54,713 nt of DNA, from assembly GCF_003628305.1 (NCBI RefSeq), contig NZ_RBZM01000018.1:1-54713 (forward strand), given 5' to 3'. The position numbers were made by a program, and so were the translations under genes. The notes beneath the pieces are model-generated. The model was given only the letters and a program-made list of their open reading frames with translations. It ran no database searches and was not told where the DNA came from. This DNA is from Cohnella endophytica (GTDB lineage Bacteria > Bacillota > Bacilli > Paenibacillales > Paenibacillaceae). Shown in pieces: positions 16,737-24,109 of this stretch. Numbering within the stretch: position 1 is the first letter of the stretch; each line of letters opens with the position of its first letter.

Positions 16737-17438
16737 ATGGTACAATTTATTCGTAATGGTTATTGTTTGGGCAAGAGTGTGACGGGGGTGTTGTCATTGC
16801 TTATGCTACTATTTGCGTTATTTTTACTCATTATTAGCGTCCTTTTCTTTAAATATAGAGTTAGTAGAAATAGTGGGAAGAAGCAGAGCCAGTCATTCCT
16901 TCTTGATTATGATTTAAAGAATGTATCAATTACAGATATTGATCGAATGGAAGATGGTTCTGAATTTGAAATGTATTTGTACAGGCTCTTCCTCGAACTC
17001 GGTTATCAGGGCGTTTATAAGACGGTAGGGGCTAGAGACTTTGGCGCAGATATTGTCTTTACTGACAGAGAGGGCATAAGAAATGTTGTACAAGCGAAAC
17101 GTTACACCGATTCGGTGGGAATAAGCGCAGTACAAGAGGTATTTTCTTGTATGCGGTATTATAAAGCTAAAAAAGCTATTGTAATTGCTTCTGCGAAGTT
17201 CACCGAACCATGTGAAACGCTGGCAGGAATTAATCATGTGAAGCTATTGGATCGTGATGATCTGATATGTATGATCGAAGCATTTAAGAAGGACGACATA
17301 CAAGCGGTCAAAGATAGAATTGAGGCAGAGCCAAGAATGATCTTGGAATCATGGAATGAGGTACATAGCCCCTTACTAAAAGAAGTAAAGAAAGATTACA
17401 AAGCAGAGAAGTATGTTAAGGAAGTAATGGGTAAATAG
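16737..17438 (+). CDS. Membrane-anchored Mrr-type restriction endonuclease
   Basis: 233 residues from the ATG at 16737 (AAAAGG eight bases upstream); an ATG at 16716 would add seven residues. One membrane helix lies near the N-terminus (VLSLLMLLFALFLLIISVLFF). The cytoplasmic part is a Mrr-like PD-(D/E)xK nuclease domain: DGSEFEMYLYRLFLELGYQGVY, then Asp105 in DFGADIVF and Gln119-x-Lys121 in VVQAKRY, followed by VGISAVQEVFSCMRYYKAKKAIVIAS. Mrr-type enzymes cut modified or foreign DNA. A membrane tether suggests it meets DNA on entry, which is inference. First of three co-directional genes beside the right end of the island. Confidence 0.85.
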   Translation: MVQFIRNGYCLGKSVTGVLSLLMLLFALFLLIISVLFFKYRVSRNSGKKQSQSFLLDYDLKNVSITDIDRMEDGSEFEMYLYRLFLELGYQGVYKTVGARDFGADIVFTDREGIRNVVQAKRYTDSVGISAVQEVFSCMRYYKAKKAIVIASAKFTEPCETLAGINHVKLLDRDDLICMIEAFKKDDIQAVKDRIEAEPRMILESWNEVHSPLLKEVKKDYKAEKYVKEVMGK

Positions 17439-17501
17439 AAAAAATTGAAAGAACGGATTTGGTTACATTGATTATCTCCTAGCAGAATGAGAGGGAAGAG
17501 T

Positions 17502-18326
17502 ATGAAGTCAACTTCAGTTCCGTTTAATGAAGCTATTCTGATAGCAGTAGCCAAAATGATTGACGACTCGCTTTTAGATACAAAGAGAGAACCAAGCCAC
17601 TCGGAGATCGATTTTCTCATTTCTCAAGTGAAGCTAACTAATGCTGATCCAAAGTCACAAGGGCAAAGTGTTGGTAAGTTCAAACGTATGCGGGCTGTGC
17701 TTTATTGGGCGCTTGAAAATGATGTTCCAGCAGGTGAGAAGCTTGTAAAGAGGTTAATTGATACTATTCGTGGTTGTGGAGGATTCAGAGAAGATTCAAG
17801 TAACTACGTTGGTAAAGAAGCGATCTCTAATACAATAGAAGCATTTCGTACAGAAGGGTACATGTTTTCACTAAGTGGAGAGATACAGCCTTTAGTTCTC
17901 GATAATTTATCCGAAAAAGAAATGACTGAGGCGTTACAGGCATATGTTCGTAGAGCCAAAAAAGGTTCGGTAGATGCGGCATTGCTGGCGGGAACAGGCA
18001 AAGATTTGATTGAGGCAGTTTCGAAGCATGTCATTAATGTAAAGTGGGGGCAAGTCAATTCGAATCAAAGTTTTCCATTTCTATTGGGTCAAGCCTTCAC
18101 TGCTCTTGATATGGCAACACCACAAGTAAAATCCGAACCCAATGAGTCCTATATGAAGCGATACGAAAGATCGTTATACGAATTGGGATGTTCGGTAAAC
18201 GCAATTCGAAACAAAGAAGGAACAGGGCATGGACGACCGTTTCTTCCAAGTATAACGCAAGCAGAAGCAATGAATGCAATTCAAGCCATTGGTATTATAG
18301 CTGATTACATGTTAATGAAATTGTAA
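17502..18326 (+). CDS. Abi-C-type (abortive infection C-terminal domain) protein
   Basis: 274 residues from the ATG at 17502, with GAGAGGG seven bases upstream; an ATG at 17487 is possible but precedes that site. The last about 80 residues match the abortive-infection C-terminal domain pattern: LYELGCSVNAIRNKEGTGHG, then a helix ending in ALQAIGIIADYML-like sequence (AIQAIGIIADYMLM). The GTGHGR turn is typical. The N-terminal part is helical and unfamiliar. It lies 63 bases after the nuclease gene and 55 before the caspase-like gene. It may act as a nucleic-acid-triggered growth-arrest factor, as other members are thought to do; the exact target is unknown. Confidence 0.75.
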   Translation: MKSTSVPFNEAILIAVAKMIDDSLLDTKREPSHSEIDFLISQVKLTNADPKSQGQSVGKFKRMRAVLYWALENDVPAGEKLVKRLIDTIRGCGGFREDSSNYVGKEAISNTIEAFRTEGYMFSLSGEIQPLVLDNLSEKEMTEALQAYVRRAKKGSVDAALLAGTGKDLIEAVSKHVINVKWGQVNSNQSFPFLLGQAFTALDMATPQVKSEPNESYMKRYERSLYELGCSVNAIRNKEGTGHGRPFLPSITQAEAMNAIQAIGIIADYMLMKL

Positions 18327-18381
18327 AGCCAATAAGTTAGACATGTAGATTGAGTTCAACATATAAAGTAGGTGAATTGTT

Positions 18382-19833
18382 ATGGACTATAGTTTATCCA
18401 TTGGTATAGATGAGTATCATAATTTCAACCCCACACCGTATGCCGAAAACGATGCGAGAGAATTTAACGCAGTAATGGAGAAAGTGTTCAGTGTAGAATC
18501 ATCTAATTTGATTCTTGGGAATAGGGTTACTTATACGACAGTCAAATCCGAAATTGAAAAAATTGCTTCTAAGCTTGATGAAGAGGACAGGTTTATCTTT
18601 TTCTATGCAGGGCATGGAGTGAACATAAATGGAATCCCTCATATTTGCATGCTCGATTCCAATAGGGATTTTGAGAATACATGGCATGATGTAACTGAAT
18701 TTATGAAGTTGATAAGTGACTCTGGATGCCAGAAGATAATATTTTTTCTTGACGCATGTGAAAGCACTATTAATTATACTGCCAGAAAATTAGGTGTAAC
18801 TAAGTTTTCATGGGACGAAAGAAAAGAACTCCTTGAAAATAGTAATTACTGTACAGTATTTAGTTCAACATCTCATAAGGGTGTTGCTGATGTAATGATT
18901 GATCAAAAACATGGAATTTGGAGTTATTACCTGTTAAAAGCTTTATGTGGCGAGGACAAACTAGCTCTGGATGATGAGAATTGTTTAACTAACTTTACAT
19001 TGAAAAATTATCTTCATCATACTGTCAAGAAGCATTGCAAGAAAGATAGCACACTCGATATGCAATATACAGCTACATGGGGGAAAGAAGAAGCTGAATT
19101 TTTGATACGACGTTTTCCAGAAAAGCAAGTTGTAAAGTACGAAAAGATACCCCCTGCTAAGATAAAAGATGTACAGTTTGTTTCTATAACCTTCAAGAGC
19201 ATTAAGAAATTGTCTGGATTTGGGAAGTCACATACTGTACCTAAATTCAAGAACAATAATACCAATTCATTTGTGCAAAAGTGTGCAAATGACGAAATTG
19301 AAAGTGTAATTGAAGATGTAACTAAATCGTTGCGTGAAGAATTTAATCTTAAAAGAAAGGAATATAGAGTTGCAAAGGATACAGGCTTTGGCGAATTTAC
19401 TTGCCCATATTTCGAGTATTCTTTTCGTGTTGAATTAAGTGACGATGACTATTCTCAGGCAAAATTCATTTCTGAACTCAGACTGTTTGATATAAACAAA
19501 ATATTGGAATCAAATTTAGACAATTGCTTTCCAGAGTGGTTTGACTCATTGCTGTTTTCATTAAACAAAAAGATTGATCTTGAAAAACTTGTTGATAATA
19601 TTGAAGAAGCTGATAATTTTACTCAACTGTATGACTATGAGTTTGATACAGACCTAACATATGTTGAATTAATCCATAAACAAACAAGACGTACTGTCAT
19701 GATTAGAGAGTACGAAATTGAGATTGGCTTCAAGGCAATGGAGTCAGTTGAAGAAATGCTTGATGGTCTAAAAGAAACAGCCAATAATTTGATGATAGTT
19801 TCTCCAAATTATATGTTCTTAGGTACGGGTTAA
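18382..19833 (+). CDS. Caspase-like (peptidase C14) protein with unknown C-terminal domain
   Basis: 483 residues. Residues 1-235 form a caspase/metacaspase-type domain: it starts MDYSLSIGIDEYHNF, has His78 in FYAGHGV and Cys126 in FLDACES, and later TVFSSTSHKGVADV and GIWSYYLLKAL. The His/Cys dyad is intact. Residues about 250-483 have no recognised family; they contain charged alpha/beta sequence (VIEDVTKSLREEFNLKRKEY, YFEYSFRVELSDDDY). AGTAGGTG precedes the ATG. It is the last gene before the right end, co-directional with the Mrr-type nuclease and the Abi-C-type gene. Bacterial caspase-like proteases occur in several anti-phage systems as death effectors; a like role here is inference. Confidence 0.88.
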   Translation: MDYSLSIGIDEYHNFNPTPYAENDAREFNAVMEKVFSVESSNLILGNRVTYTTVKSEIEKIASKLDEEDRFIFFYAGHGVNINGIPHICMLDSNRDFENTWHDVTEFMKLISDSGCQKIIFFLDACESTINYTARKLGVTKFSWDERKELLENSNYCTVFSSTSHKGVADVMIDQKHGIWSYYLLKALCGEDKLALDDENCLTNFTLKNYLHHTVKKHCKKDSTLDMQYTATWGKEEAEFLIRRFPEKQVVKYEKIPPAKIKDVQFVSITFKSIKKLSGFGKSHTVPKFKNNNTNSFVQKCANDEIESVIEDVTKSLREEFNLKRKEYRVAKDTGFGEFTCPYFEYSFRVELSDDDYSQAKFISELRLFDINKILESNLDNCFPEWFDSLLFSLNKKIDLEKLVDNIEEADNFTQLYDYEFDTDLTYVELIHKQTRRTVMIREYEIEIGFKAMESVEEMLDGLKETANNLMIVSPNYMFLGTG

Positions 19834-19999
19834 GAAGGAGCGTATGGGACAGGTTGACCATAGCTTCTAGAAGTATTAACATTAGGTTATCCTACGGTCA
19901 TGCACCAAAATGAACGTTATAATTCAGACCGCTGTAGCGGTTCAACTAGAAAGTGCCATGAACTCAGTCATAGCAAGGGACGGCGGGTTTTTATAACGA
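19834..19999. other. Right end of the island, non-coding
   Basis: No gene. Contains a short inverted repeat around GACCGCTGTAGCGGTTC (19927-19943) that could be an arm site for the recombinase, then the junction with the right attachment repeat. Confidence 0.45.
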
Positions 20000-20069
20000 G
20001 GGGCGGTCTTGAAAACCGTTAGGGTGCAAGCCCACGTGGGTTCGAATCCCACCCTCTCCGCCATAACTT
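20000..20069 (+). repeat. attR: right 70-bp attachment repeat (displaced tRNA-Ser 3' part)
   Basis: Identical to 7760-7829. It lacks the tRNA 5' half, so it is a displaced fragment, not a functional tRNA. Confidence 0.93.
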
Positions 20070-20080
20070 TATCATTTCTA

Positions 20081-20109
20081 AACCGATCCGGTTCCGGGTC
20101 GGTTTTTTT
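20081..20109 (+). terminator. Terminator downstream of attR
   Basis: AACCGATCCGG and CCGGGTCGGTT pair, followed by seven T. It is probably the original tRNA-Ser terminator, left behind by the island. Confidence 0.75.
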
Positions 20110-20179
20110 AGTTGATCATAAGTCATGCCGAATAAGAACGGTACAATGGGTCAACCTAACGAAAGTGGAGGTGGTTATG

Positions 20180-20527
20180 ATGGCAAGCAAGGACGAATTA
20201 ACGGTGCCTAAGGAAGATTTGGCCGACGCCTGGCAACGAATGCTCCCGGAGCGGCTGCATGGCGGCGACAAGGCCGAGGTAAGAGCCGACGGCATCGACG
20301 ACCGAACCTTAAGGGTTCATATTAAGACCGCGGGGCATCAGATGCTGGAGTTCGATTTTGCGGTAAAATACGTGGACAGCCGGGAGATCGATATCCAGTT
20401 GACGGACGTGGAGAAGGACGGACAGTCGGTGGACGAAAGAACGGATATTATGCAGGATTTGATTCTCGACTACCGTCGTCATCTGCACGAAACCGCGCAA
20501 GCGTTGCATCATTATACGCATTCCTAG
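20180..20527 (+). CDS. Hypothetical protein
   Basis: 115 residues, acidic and His-rich at the end (RRHLHETAQALHHYTHS). GGAGGTGG lies seven bases before the ATG at 20180; the ATG at 20177 is an alternative. A reading frame open back to 20009 runs into the attachment repeat and is not a real extension. No family recognised. Strands such as RTLRVHIKTAGHQMLEFDFAVKYVDSREIDIQL suggest a small beta-rich domain. Two short genes follow at close spacing, the second a spore protein. Confidence 0.65.
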   Translation: MASKDELTVPKEDLADAWQRMLPERLHGGDKAEVRADGIDDRTLRVHIKTAGHQMLEFDFAVKYVDSREIDIQLTDVEKDGQSVDERTDIMQDLILDYRRHLHETAQALHHYTHS

Positions 20528-20542
20528 AAGGAGGATTCTGCA

Positions 20543-20719
20543 GTGTCCGATTCCAACGGCATGAACGATAAGAACCTGAGCAACGTAGCGGAGGATTTGG
20601 AGCAGACGCCGGTTAATTCCCATCAAGCGCAGCAATTGCAGCAGAAGACGAACGACCGTCGTCATCAAGACGCGCTGAATCACGATAATTCGACCGATCT
20701 CCATCATTTCAAATCTTAA
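20543..20719 (+). CDS. Small hydrophilic protein, hypothetical
   Basis: 58 residues from a GTG start with GAAGGAGG eight bases upstream. Very hydrophilic, rich in Asn, Gln, Asp and His, with no hydrophobic core (NSHQAQQLQQKTNDRRHQD). Such composition is common in minor small acid-soluble spore proteins, and the next gene is one of those, but I cannot assign a family. It starts 15 bases after the previous stop and ends 15 before sspP, so the three genes probably form one unit. Confidence 0.6.
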   Translation: MSDSNGMNDKNLSNVAEDLEQTPVNSHQAQQLQQKTNDRRHQDALNHDNSTDLHHFKS

Positions 20720-20734
20720 AGGGGGCTTCGCGCA

Positions 20735-20884
20735 ATGAGTAAGCCTAAGACAGAACCGGTGGCACAACCCGCAGAGCATGGCTCGCGCCACTCGAAGGTA
20801 GACCACCAGCCGGTCGAGCCGCTCTCGGGCTCCAAGAAGGTCAAGAATCGGAAGCACACGAGACATAATAACGCGGAAGGCTGA
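20735..20884 (+). CDS. sspP: Small acid-soluble spore protein P
   Basis: 49 residues from the ATG at 20735. The middle reads VEPLSGSKKVKNRKHTRHN, nearly identical to the SspP hallmark PEPLSGSKKVKNRNHTR of Bacillus. Basic and hydrophilic, normal length for the family (about 48). AAAGGGGG lies 11 bases upstream. It is a minor spore-core protein, made late in the forespore. A strong terminator follows. Confidence 0.85.
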   Translation: MSKPKTEPVAQPAEHGSRHSKVDHQPVEPLSGSKKVKNRKHTRHNNAEG

Positions 20885-20886
20885 CG

Positions 20887-20914
20887 AAATCCCGGCGAAT
20901 GCCGGGATTTTTTT
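20887..20914 (+). terminator. Terminator after sspP
   Basis: AAATCCCGGC pairs with GCCGGGATTT around GAAT, followed by more T. Confidence 0.88.
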
Positions 20915-21007
20915 CTGTTGGAATAGCGCTGGATATGCCCTCTTCGGTTTACCCCAAGTATATACATTGGTATAATGATATAAACTGCATAAAGGAGGAC
21001 TTTGTTC

Positions 21008-21913
21008 ATGACAAACACAAGCACACTAGCACCCCCTGGTCCAGTTCAACCCATTCGCCACAATAAGTCGACCCCCTGGGAGATCGCTCGAAGGATTCTC
21101 TTCATCGTGGTCGGCGCCGTTCTCGTCAGCGTGTCGCTGGAAATCTTCCTCGTTAACAATTCCATCATCGATGGAGGCATTACCGGTATTTCCATTATGG
21201 CCTCGCATTTAACAGGTGCTCGAATCGGTATTTTCCTCTTCCTGCTCAACCTTCCCTTTCTAATCCTAGGTTACCGAACGATAGGCAAGACCTTCGCGTT
21301 ATCTACCCTTCTCGGCGTTGCCGTATTGTCCATTTCCACTAGTCTGCTCCACCACGTACAACCGTTTACGGATGATGTATTCCTTGCCGCGGTATTCGGC
21401 GGTATTTTCCTCGGTGCCGGTACGGGTATCGTTATACGTGCGGGCGGTTCCTTGGACGGAACCGAGATCGTCGCGATTCTGCTTAACCGCAAGCTGCCCT
21501 TCTCCGTAGGCGAGACGGTCATGTTCATTAACTTCTTCATTCTAGGAAGCGCGGGCTTCGTCTATAGTTGGGATCGGGCGATGTTCTCGTTGATTGCGTA
21601 TTATATTGCGTTTAAGGTGATCGATCTGACGATCGAAGGCTTCGACGAATCGAAATCATGCTGGATCATCAGCGATCATTATAAGGATATCGGCGAAGCG
21701 ATCACAGCGCGGTTGGGGCGCGGAGTGACGTTGCTGCACGGTGAAGGCGGTTATACGGGCGATCAGAAAAAAGTGATTTTCTGCGTCATCACCAGGCTGG
21801 AGGAAGCAAAGCTCAAGACGATCGTGAACGAGCTGGACGCGTCCGCATTCTTGGCAGTAGGCAACATTCATGATGTTAAAGGCGGAAGATTCAAGAAAAA
21901 AGACATTCATTAA
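21008..21913 (+). CDS. YitT-family membrane protein (DUF161 + DUF2179)
   Basis: 301 residues from the ATG at 21008, eight bases after AGGAGG; a TTG at 21002 is less likely. The N-terminal half has about five membrane helices (ILFIVVGAVLVSVSLEIFL, IFLFLLNLPFLILGY, FGGIFLGAGTGIVIRAGGSLDGTE, and others). The GG-SLDGTEI signature is typical of the family. The C-terminal about 85 residues form the soluble DUF2179 domain (SCWIISDHYKDIGEAI, VTLLHGEGGYTGDQKKVIFCVI). Function is not established for the family. Single gene, own promoter region upstream. Confidence 0.9.
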   Translation: MTNTSTLAPPGPVQPIRHNKSTPWEIARRILFIVVGAVLVSVSLEIFLVNNSIIDGGITGISIMASHLTGARIGIFLFLLNLPFLILGYRTIGKTFALSTLLGVAVLSISTSLLHHVQPFTDDVFLAAVFGGIFLGAGTGIVIRAGGSLDGTEIVAILLNRKLPFSVGETVMFINFFILGSAGFVYSWDRAMFSLIAYYIAFKVIDLTIEGFDESKSCWIISDHYKDIGEAITARLGRGVTLLHGEGGYTGDQKKVIFCVITRLEEAKLKTIVNELDASAFLAVGNIHDVKGGRFKKKDIH

Positions 21914-22043
21914 CAATTTTGATATTAAAATGCGTGCTTTAACGAAAATTTAACACAGGAAGCCTTTTCGCGAATGCGGAATTAAGATACAATGGTGTTT
22001 GCTTGTAATCATCATCTGATCATCCGGAAGGGGATACACCATT

Positions 22044-23147
22044 TTGTTCAAGAAAAGGTTAAGCTTTACGATCGTAGCGATCATTCTGACGGTTGCTTTG
22101 GTATTAAGCGGATGTACGAAAAATAAATCGCCAAAAGACGCGCTACAATCCTCAATGACGAAATCCGCCGAAATGAAGTCCTATAAATTCAAGGGCAGCA
22201 TGAAAATCGACGATCTTAACGTTTCGGAAGATGCGCTGGCAGAAGATGGCGCGGCTTCGGCGATCAAGATGCTCAAGAGCGCGGATCTATCATGGACGGG
22301 TACTTATAAAGCCGATCCCATGATGCTCGAACTCAACCTGAAGCTTGCGCTTCAAGGAGACCTGGCCGTCACTTTCAATATTCCGGTCATCATGACGGAA
22401 GAGAAAGTCTGGGTGAAGATCCCGAATATCCCGATTCTTCCGATTCCTGAAGACATCGTCGGTAAATTCCTCGAACTTGACCTGAAGAAGCTTGCGGAAG
22501 ACGCGGGCCAAGAATTGCCGAACATGGACGTCAGCAAATCCCAGAAATTCGGCAACGATCTGATGGGAATTATCTTTAAGAATATCGAAGAAGACAAATA
22601 CTTGTCCGAGATCAAAGTCAAAGACGCGGGTCTTCCAGCTGACGTAGACGTGAAAAATGTCGTTCAATTCCACATCGATCAGTCCCAGCTCGAGTCGTTC
22701 GTGAACACGGTGATCGATAAGATCGCTCCGCAAGTGATCGAACTGTTGCAGAACAACGAAGAGTATCGCAAGTTGCTCAACGTGAAGCCGGAAGATTTGG
22801 AAGAGGCGAAGAAGCAACTGGCCGACGTGAAAGACGGCGATGTGGCCAATGGTTTGGCGGATATGAAGAAAGAGCTGAAGAAGCTCGACGTTAAAGCCAA
22901 CATCGGTATCGACAAAAAGGAATTCCCGGTATATACGGACGCGAAAATCCAAGCGGATATCGAGTCTGCCGATCTTACCGGCGGAATTACTTTCCACCTC
23001 GTATCCCAGATGTCGAACATCAACGAAGACGTGAAGTTCGATATCGGCAAGCCGAAAGCGGAAGAAATCGTGACCATGGACAAATTGCAGGAGCAACTGG
23101 GTGGCATGTTCGGCGGCGGCTTGGACGGTATCGACAGCAGCCTGTAA
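22044..23147 (+). CDS. Surface lipoprotein, hypothetical
   Basis: 367 residues from a TTG start preceded by GGAAGGGG. The N-terminus is a lipoprotein signal (FKKRLSFTIVAIILTVALVLSGC, cut before the Cys at residue 24). The body opens ALQSSMTKSAEMKSYKFKGSMKID, a layout found in Bacillales lipoproteins of unknown function that resemble the beta-clam LolA/LppX fold. Charged and Lys-rich. It is monocistronic, with a terminator directly downstream. No enzymatic motif is seen. Confidence 0.75.
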   Translation: MFKKRLSFTIVAIILTVALVLSGCTKNKSPKDALQSSMTKSAEMKSYKFKGSMKIDDLNVSEDALAEDGAASAIKMLKSADLSWTGTYKADPMMLELNLKLALQGDLAVTFNIPVIMTEEKVWVKIPNIPILPIPEDIVGKFLELDLKKLAEDAGQELPNMDVSKSQKFGNDLMGIIFKNIEEDKYLSEIKVKDAGLPADVDVKNVVQFHIDQSQLESFVNTVIDKIAPQVIELLQNNEEYRKLLNVKPEDLEEAKKQLADVKDGDVANGLADMKKELKKLDVKANIGIDKKEFPVYTDAKIQADIESADLTGGITFHLVSQMSNINEDVKFDIGKPKAEEIVTMDKLQEQLGGMFGGGLDGIDSSL

Positions 23148-23162
23148 TCAGATAGAAATAGA

Positions 23163-23189
23163 ACCCTCGCCGGTTGGCGAGGGTTTTTC
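23163..23189 (+). terminator. Terminator after the lipoprotein gene
   Basis: ACCCTCGCC pairs with GGCGAGGGT around GGTT, followed by TTTT. Confidence 0.88.
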
Positions 23190-23209
23190 TGTTCATGCGC
23201 GAACCCCTC

Positions 23210-23253
23210 TTGAATAAGAACGTAAGTTCCCGTTATAATAAGAACAAACGTTC
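23210..23253 (+). promoter_or_regulatory. SOS promoter with two LexA boxes
   Basis: A SigA-type promoter is seen: TTGAAT (23210-23215), 18 bases, TATAAT (23234-23239). Two perfect GAAC-N4-GTTC boxes overlap it: GAACGTAAGTTC at 23218-23229, between -35 and -10, and GAACAAACGTTC at 23242-23253, just after -10. This is the Bacillus-type LexA operator. Both would block polymerase, so the next two genes should be DNA-damage induced. Confidence 0.85.
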
Positions 23254-23273
23254 CTATAATGGAGGGGTTAAAC

Positions 23274-23498
23274 GTGAGTAACGGAGCCCATGCAACGATC
23301 GAGAAGTGTATCGGACGCAAAGTCGATCTCATCTACGTAGACACATCAGGAAAGTTCTCGCAACGCCGCGTAGATTTATTCGCGATTCATAACGGTCGGG
23401 CCCGCGTGTACGACGTAGGCAAGCGAGGGTTCAGAACGCTTGTGGTCGATCGCATACTGGCGGTTCGGGCGGTTAGTACCGCGAGAGGTCCGCTATGA
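23274..23498 (+). CDS. Mini-WYL-like protein, SOS-regulated
   Basis: 74 residues from a GTG start seven bases after GGAGGGG. The sequence DLIYVDTSGKFSQRRVDLFAIHNGRARVYDVGKRGFRTLVVDRILAV follows the WYL-domain pattern (aromatic-x-D-x-x-G, R-R-V, then R-x-F-x-x-DRI) without the usual helix-turn-helix part. WYL domains can bind nucleic acid or small ligands. The stop overlaps the next start (ATGA), so the two are translationally coupled. It stands under two LexA boxes. The assignment rests on motif reading. Confidence 0.6.
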   Translation: MSNGAHATIEKCIGRKVDLIYVDTSGKFSQRRVDLFAIHNGRARVYDVGKRGFRTLVVDRILAVRAVSTARGPL

Positions 23499-23752
23499 GG
23501 GATGGAAGTGAAGGAAAAGCAAGAGGCGATTCGGAGTTCCCAGGGCTAGATCCGCAAGTATGGGAAGAAATTCTTCGCGTGCTTCTGGAATCGTACGGAC
23601 ATCAGACGGAGGCCAGGTTCCAATTGTACGATCCGTTCGAAGATTGCGCGGTCATCGGCGTCGTCGAACGCGTTGACCCGTATAACCGAACGTTTACCGT
23701 CGACGGAGAACGGTTTAAGATGGTGGATATTATCGGGGCGACCGTCGTGTAG
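23495..23752 (+). CDS. YolD-like protein, SOS-regulated
   Basis: 85 residues. The pattern LDPQVWEEILRVLLESYGHQTEARFQLYDP, then GVVERVDPYNRTFTVDGERFKMVDIIGATVV, fits the YolD-like family (helical start, short beta strands ending in a DII motif). YolD proteins usually lie directly before a Y-family DNA polymerase gene (UvrX/YqjW type) and are thought to serve as its UmuD-like partner. Here no polymerase follows. The next gene is the giant glycosidase, behind two hairpins. Confidence 0.7.
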   Translation: MRDGSEGKARGDSEFPGLDPQVWEEILRVLLESYGHQTEARFQLYDPFEDCAVIGVVERVDPYNRTFTVDGERFKMVDIIGATVV

Positions 23753-23760
23753 GAGTTAAG

Positions 23761-23791
23761 AGGGAGACCTCGATGCGATCGGGATCTCCCT
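23761..23791 (+). terminator. Hairpin after the YolD-like gene
   Basis: AGGGAGA and TCTCCCT form the outer stem, with CC/GG inside. The T run is weak. Confidence 0.5.
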
Positions 23792-23838
23792 ATATTAAGA
23801 CACGAGAGAGAATAGTCCCATTGAAATTGAATTTACGG

Positions 23839-23878
23839 CCTTCCCAATTGCAAATTTTGCAACGGAAGGTTTTTTTTC
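23839..23878 (+). terminator. Terminator after the SOS operon
   Basis: CCTTCC pairs with GGAAGG, with a second inner stem GCAAA/TTTGC, followed by eight T. It separates the SOS operon from the glycosidase gene. Confidence 0.8.
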
Positions 23879-24041
23879 TATTTATTCAGATCATTCAAAG
23901 CGCTATATAAACAATGACTAATTTGTAAAAAGTAATAAATGAAAGATAATCGTAACTTCTTCGTGTTTTCATTATTTTCGTACATGATAATATATTCAAT
24001 ACACCGGCACACTTCGACGGGAATATTCGAGGAGGAGCTAC

Positions 24042-24074
24042 TTGGATAATCATAATAATCGCCGGTTGAAATAG
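24042..24074 (+). CDS. Possible 10-codon leader ORF
   Basis: GAGGAGGAG lies just upstream of a TTG that opens MDNHNNRRLK and then TAG. It sits in the untranslated leader of the glycosidase gene. The ribosome site is excellent, but so short an ORF may be chance. Its role, if real, is unknown. Confidence 0.25.
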   Translation: MDNHNNRRLK

Positions 24075-24095
24075 CGCCATCGTTCCTCGAAACAA

Positions 24096-24109
24096 TGTAA
24101 GCGCTTTAT
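24096..24109 (+). promoter_or_regulatory. cre-like CcpA site
   Basis: TGTAAGCGCTTTAT matches the catabolite-responsive element consensus (TGWAAGCGYTWWCW) in the core AAGCGCTT. It lies about 100 bases upstream of the glycosidase start, in the transcribed leader, where CcpA could act as a roadblock. This fits a gene for use of a plant polysaccharide. Confidence 0.55.

Larger units (their letters stand above)
7760..19999 (+). mobile_element. 12,240-bp integrative island in tRNA-Ser(UGA)
   Basis: Bounded by perfect 70-bp direct repeats (7760-7829 and 20000-20069) that duplicate the 3' part of tRNA-Ser. The interior is clearly richer in A and T than the flanks. A tyrosine recombinase lies next to the left end. 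Contents in order: recombinase, two small unknown genes, a class 3 lipase, a primase-like protein (minus), an HNH-like protein (minus), a second recombinase, a zinc-site protein (minus), then a Mrr-type nuclease, an Abi-C-type protein and a caspase-like protease. No capsid, portal, terminase, relaxase or type IV secretion gene is recognisable. Recombinases plus a replication-type protein plus defence cargo resemble a phage-satellite or genomic defence island; this class is inference. Confidence 0.92.

Noticed and set aside
20009..20179. Open frame continuing upstream of the hypothetical gene at 20180 through the right attachment repeat
   Set aside because: It translates the tRNA fragment and terminator. 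The real start has its own ribosome site at 20167-20172.
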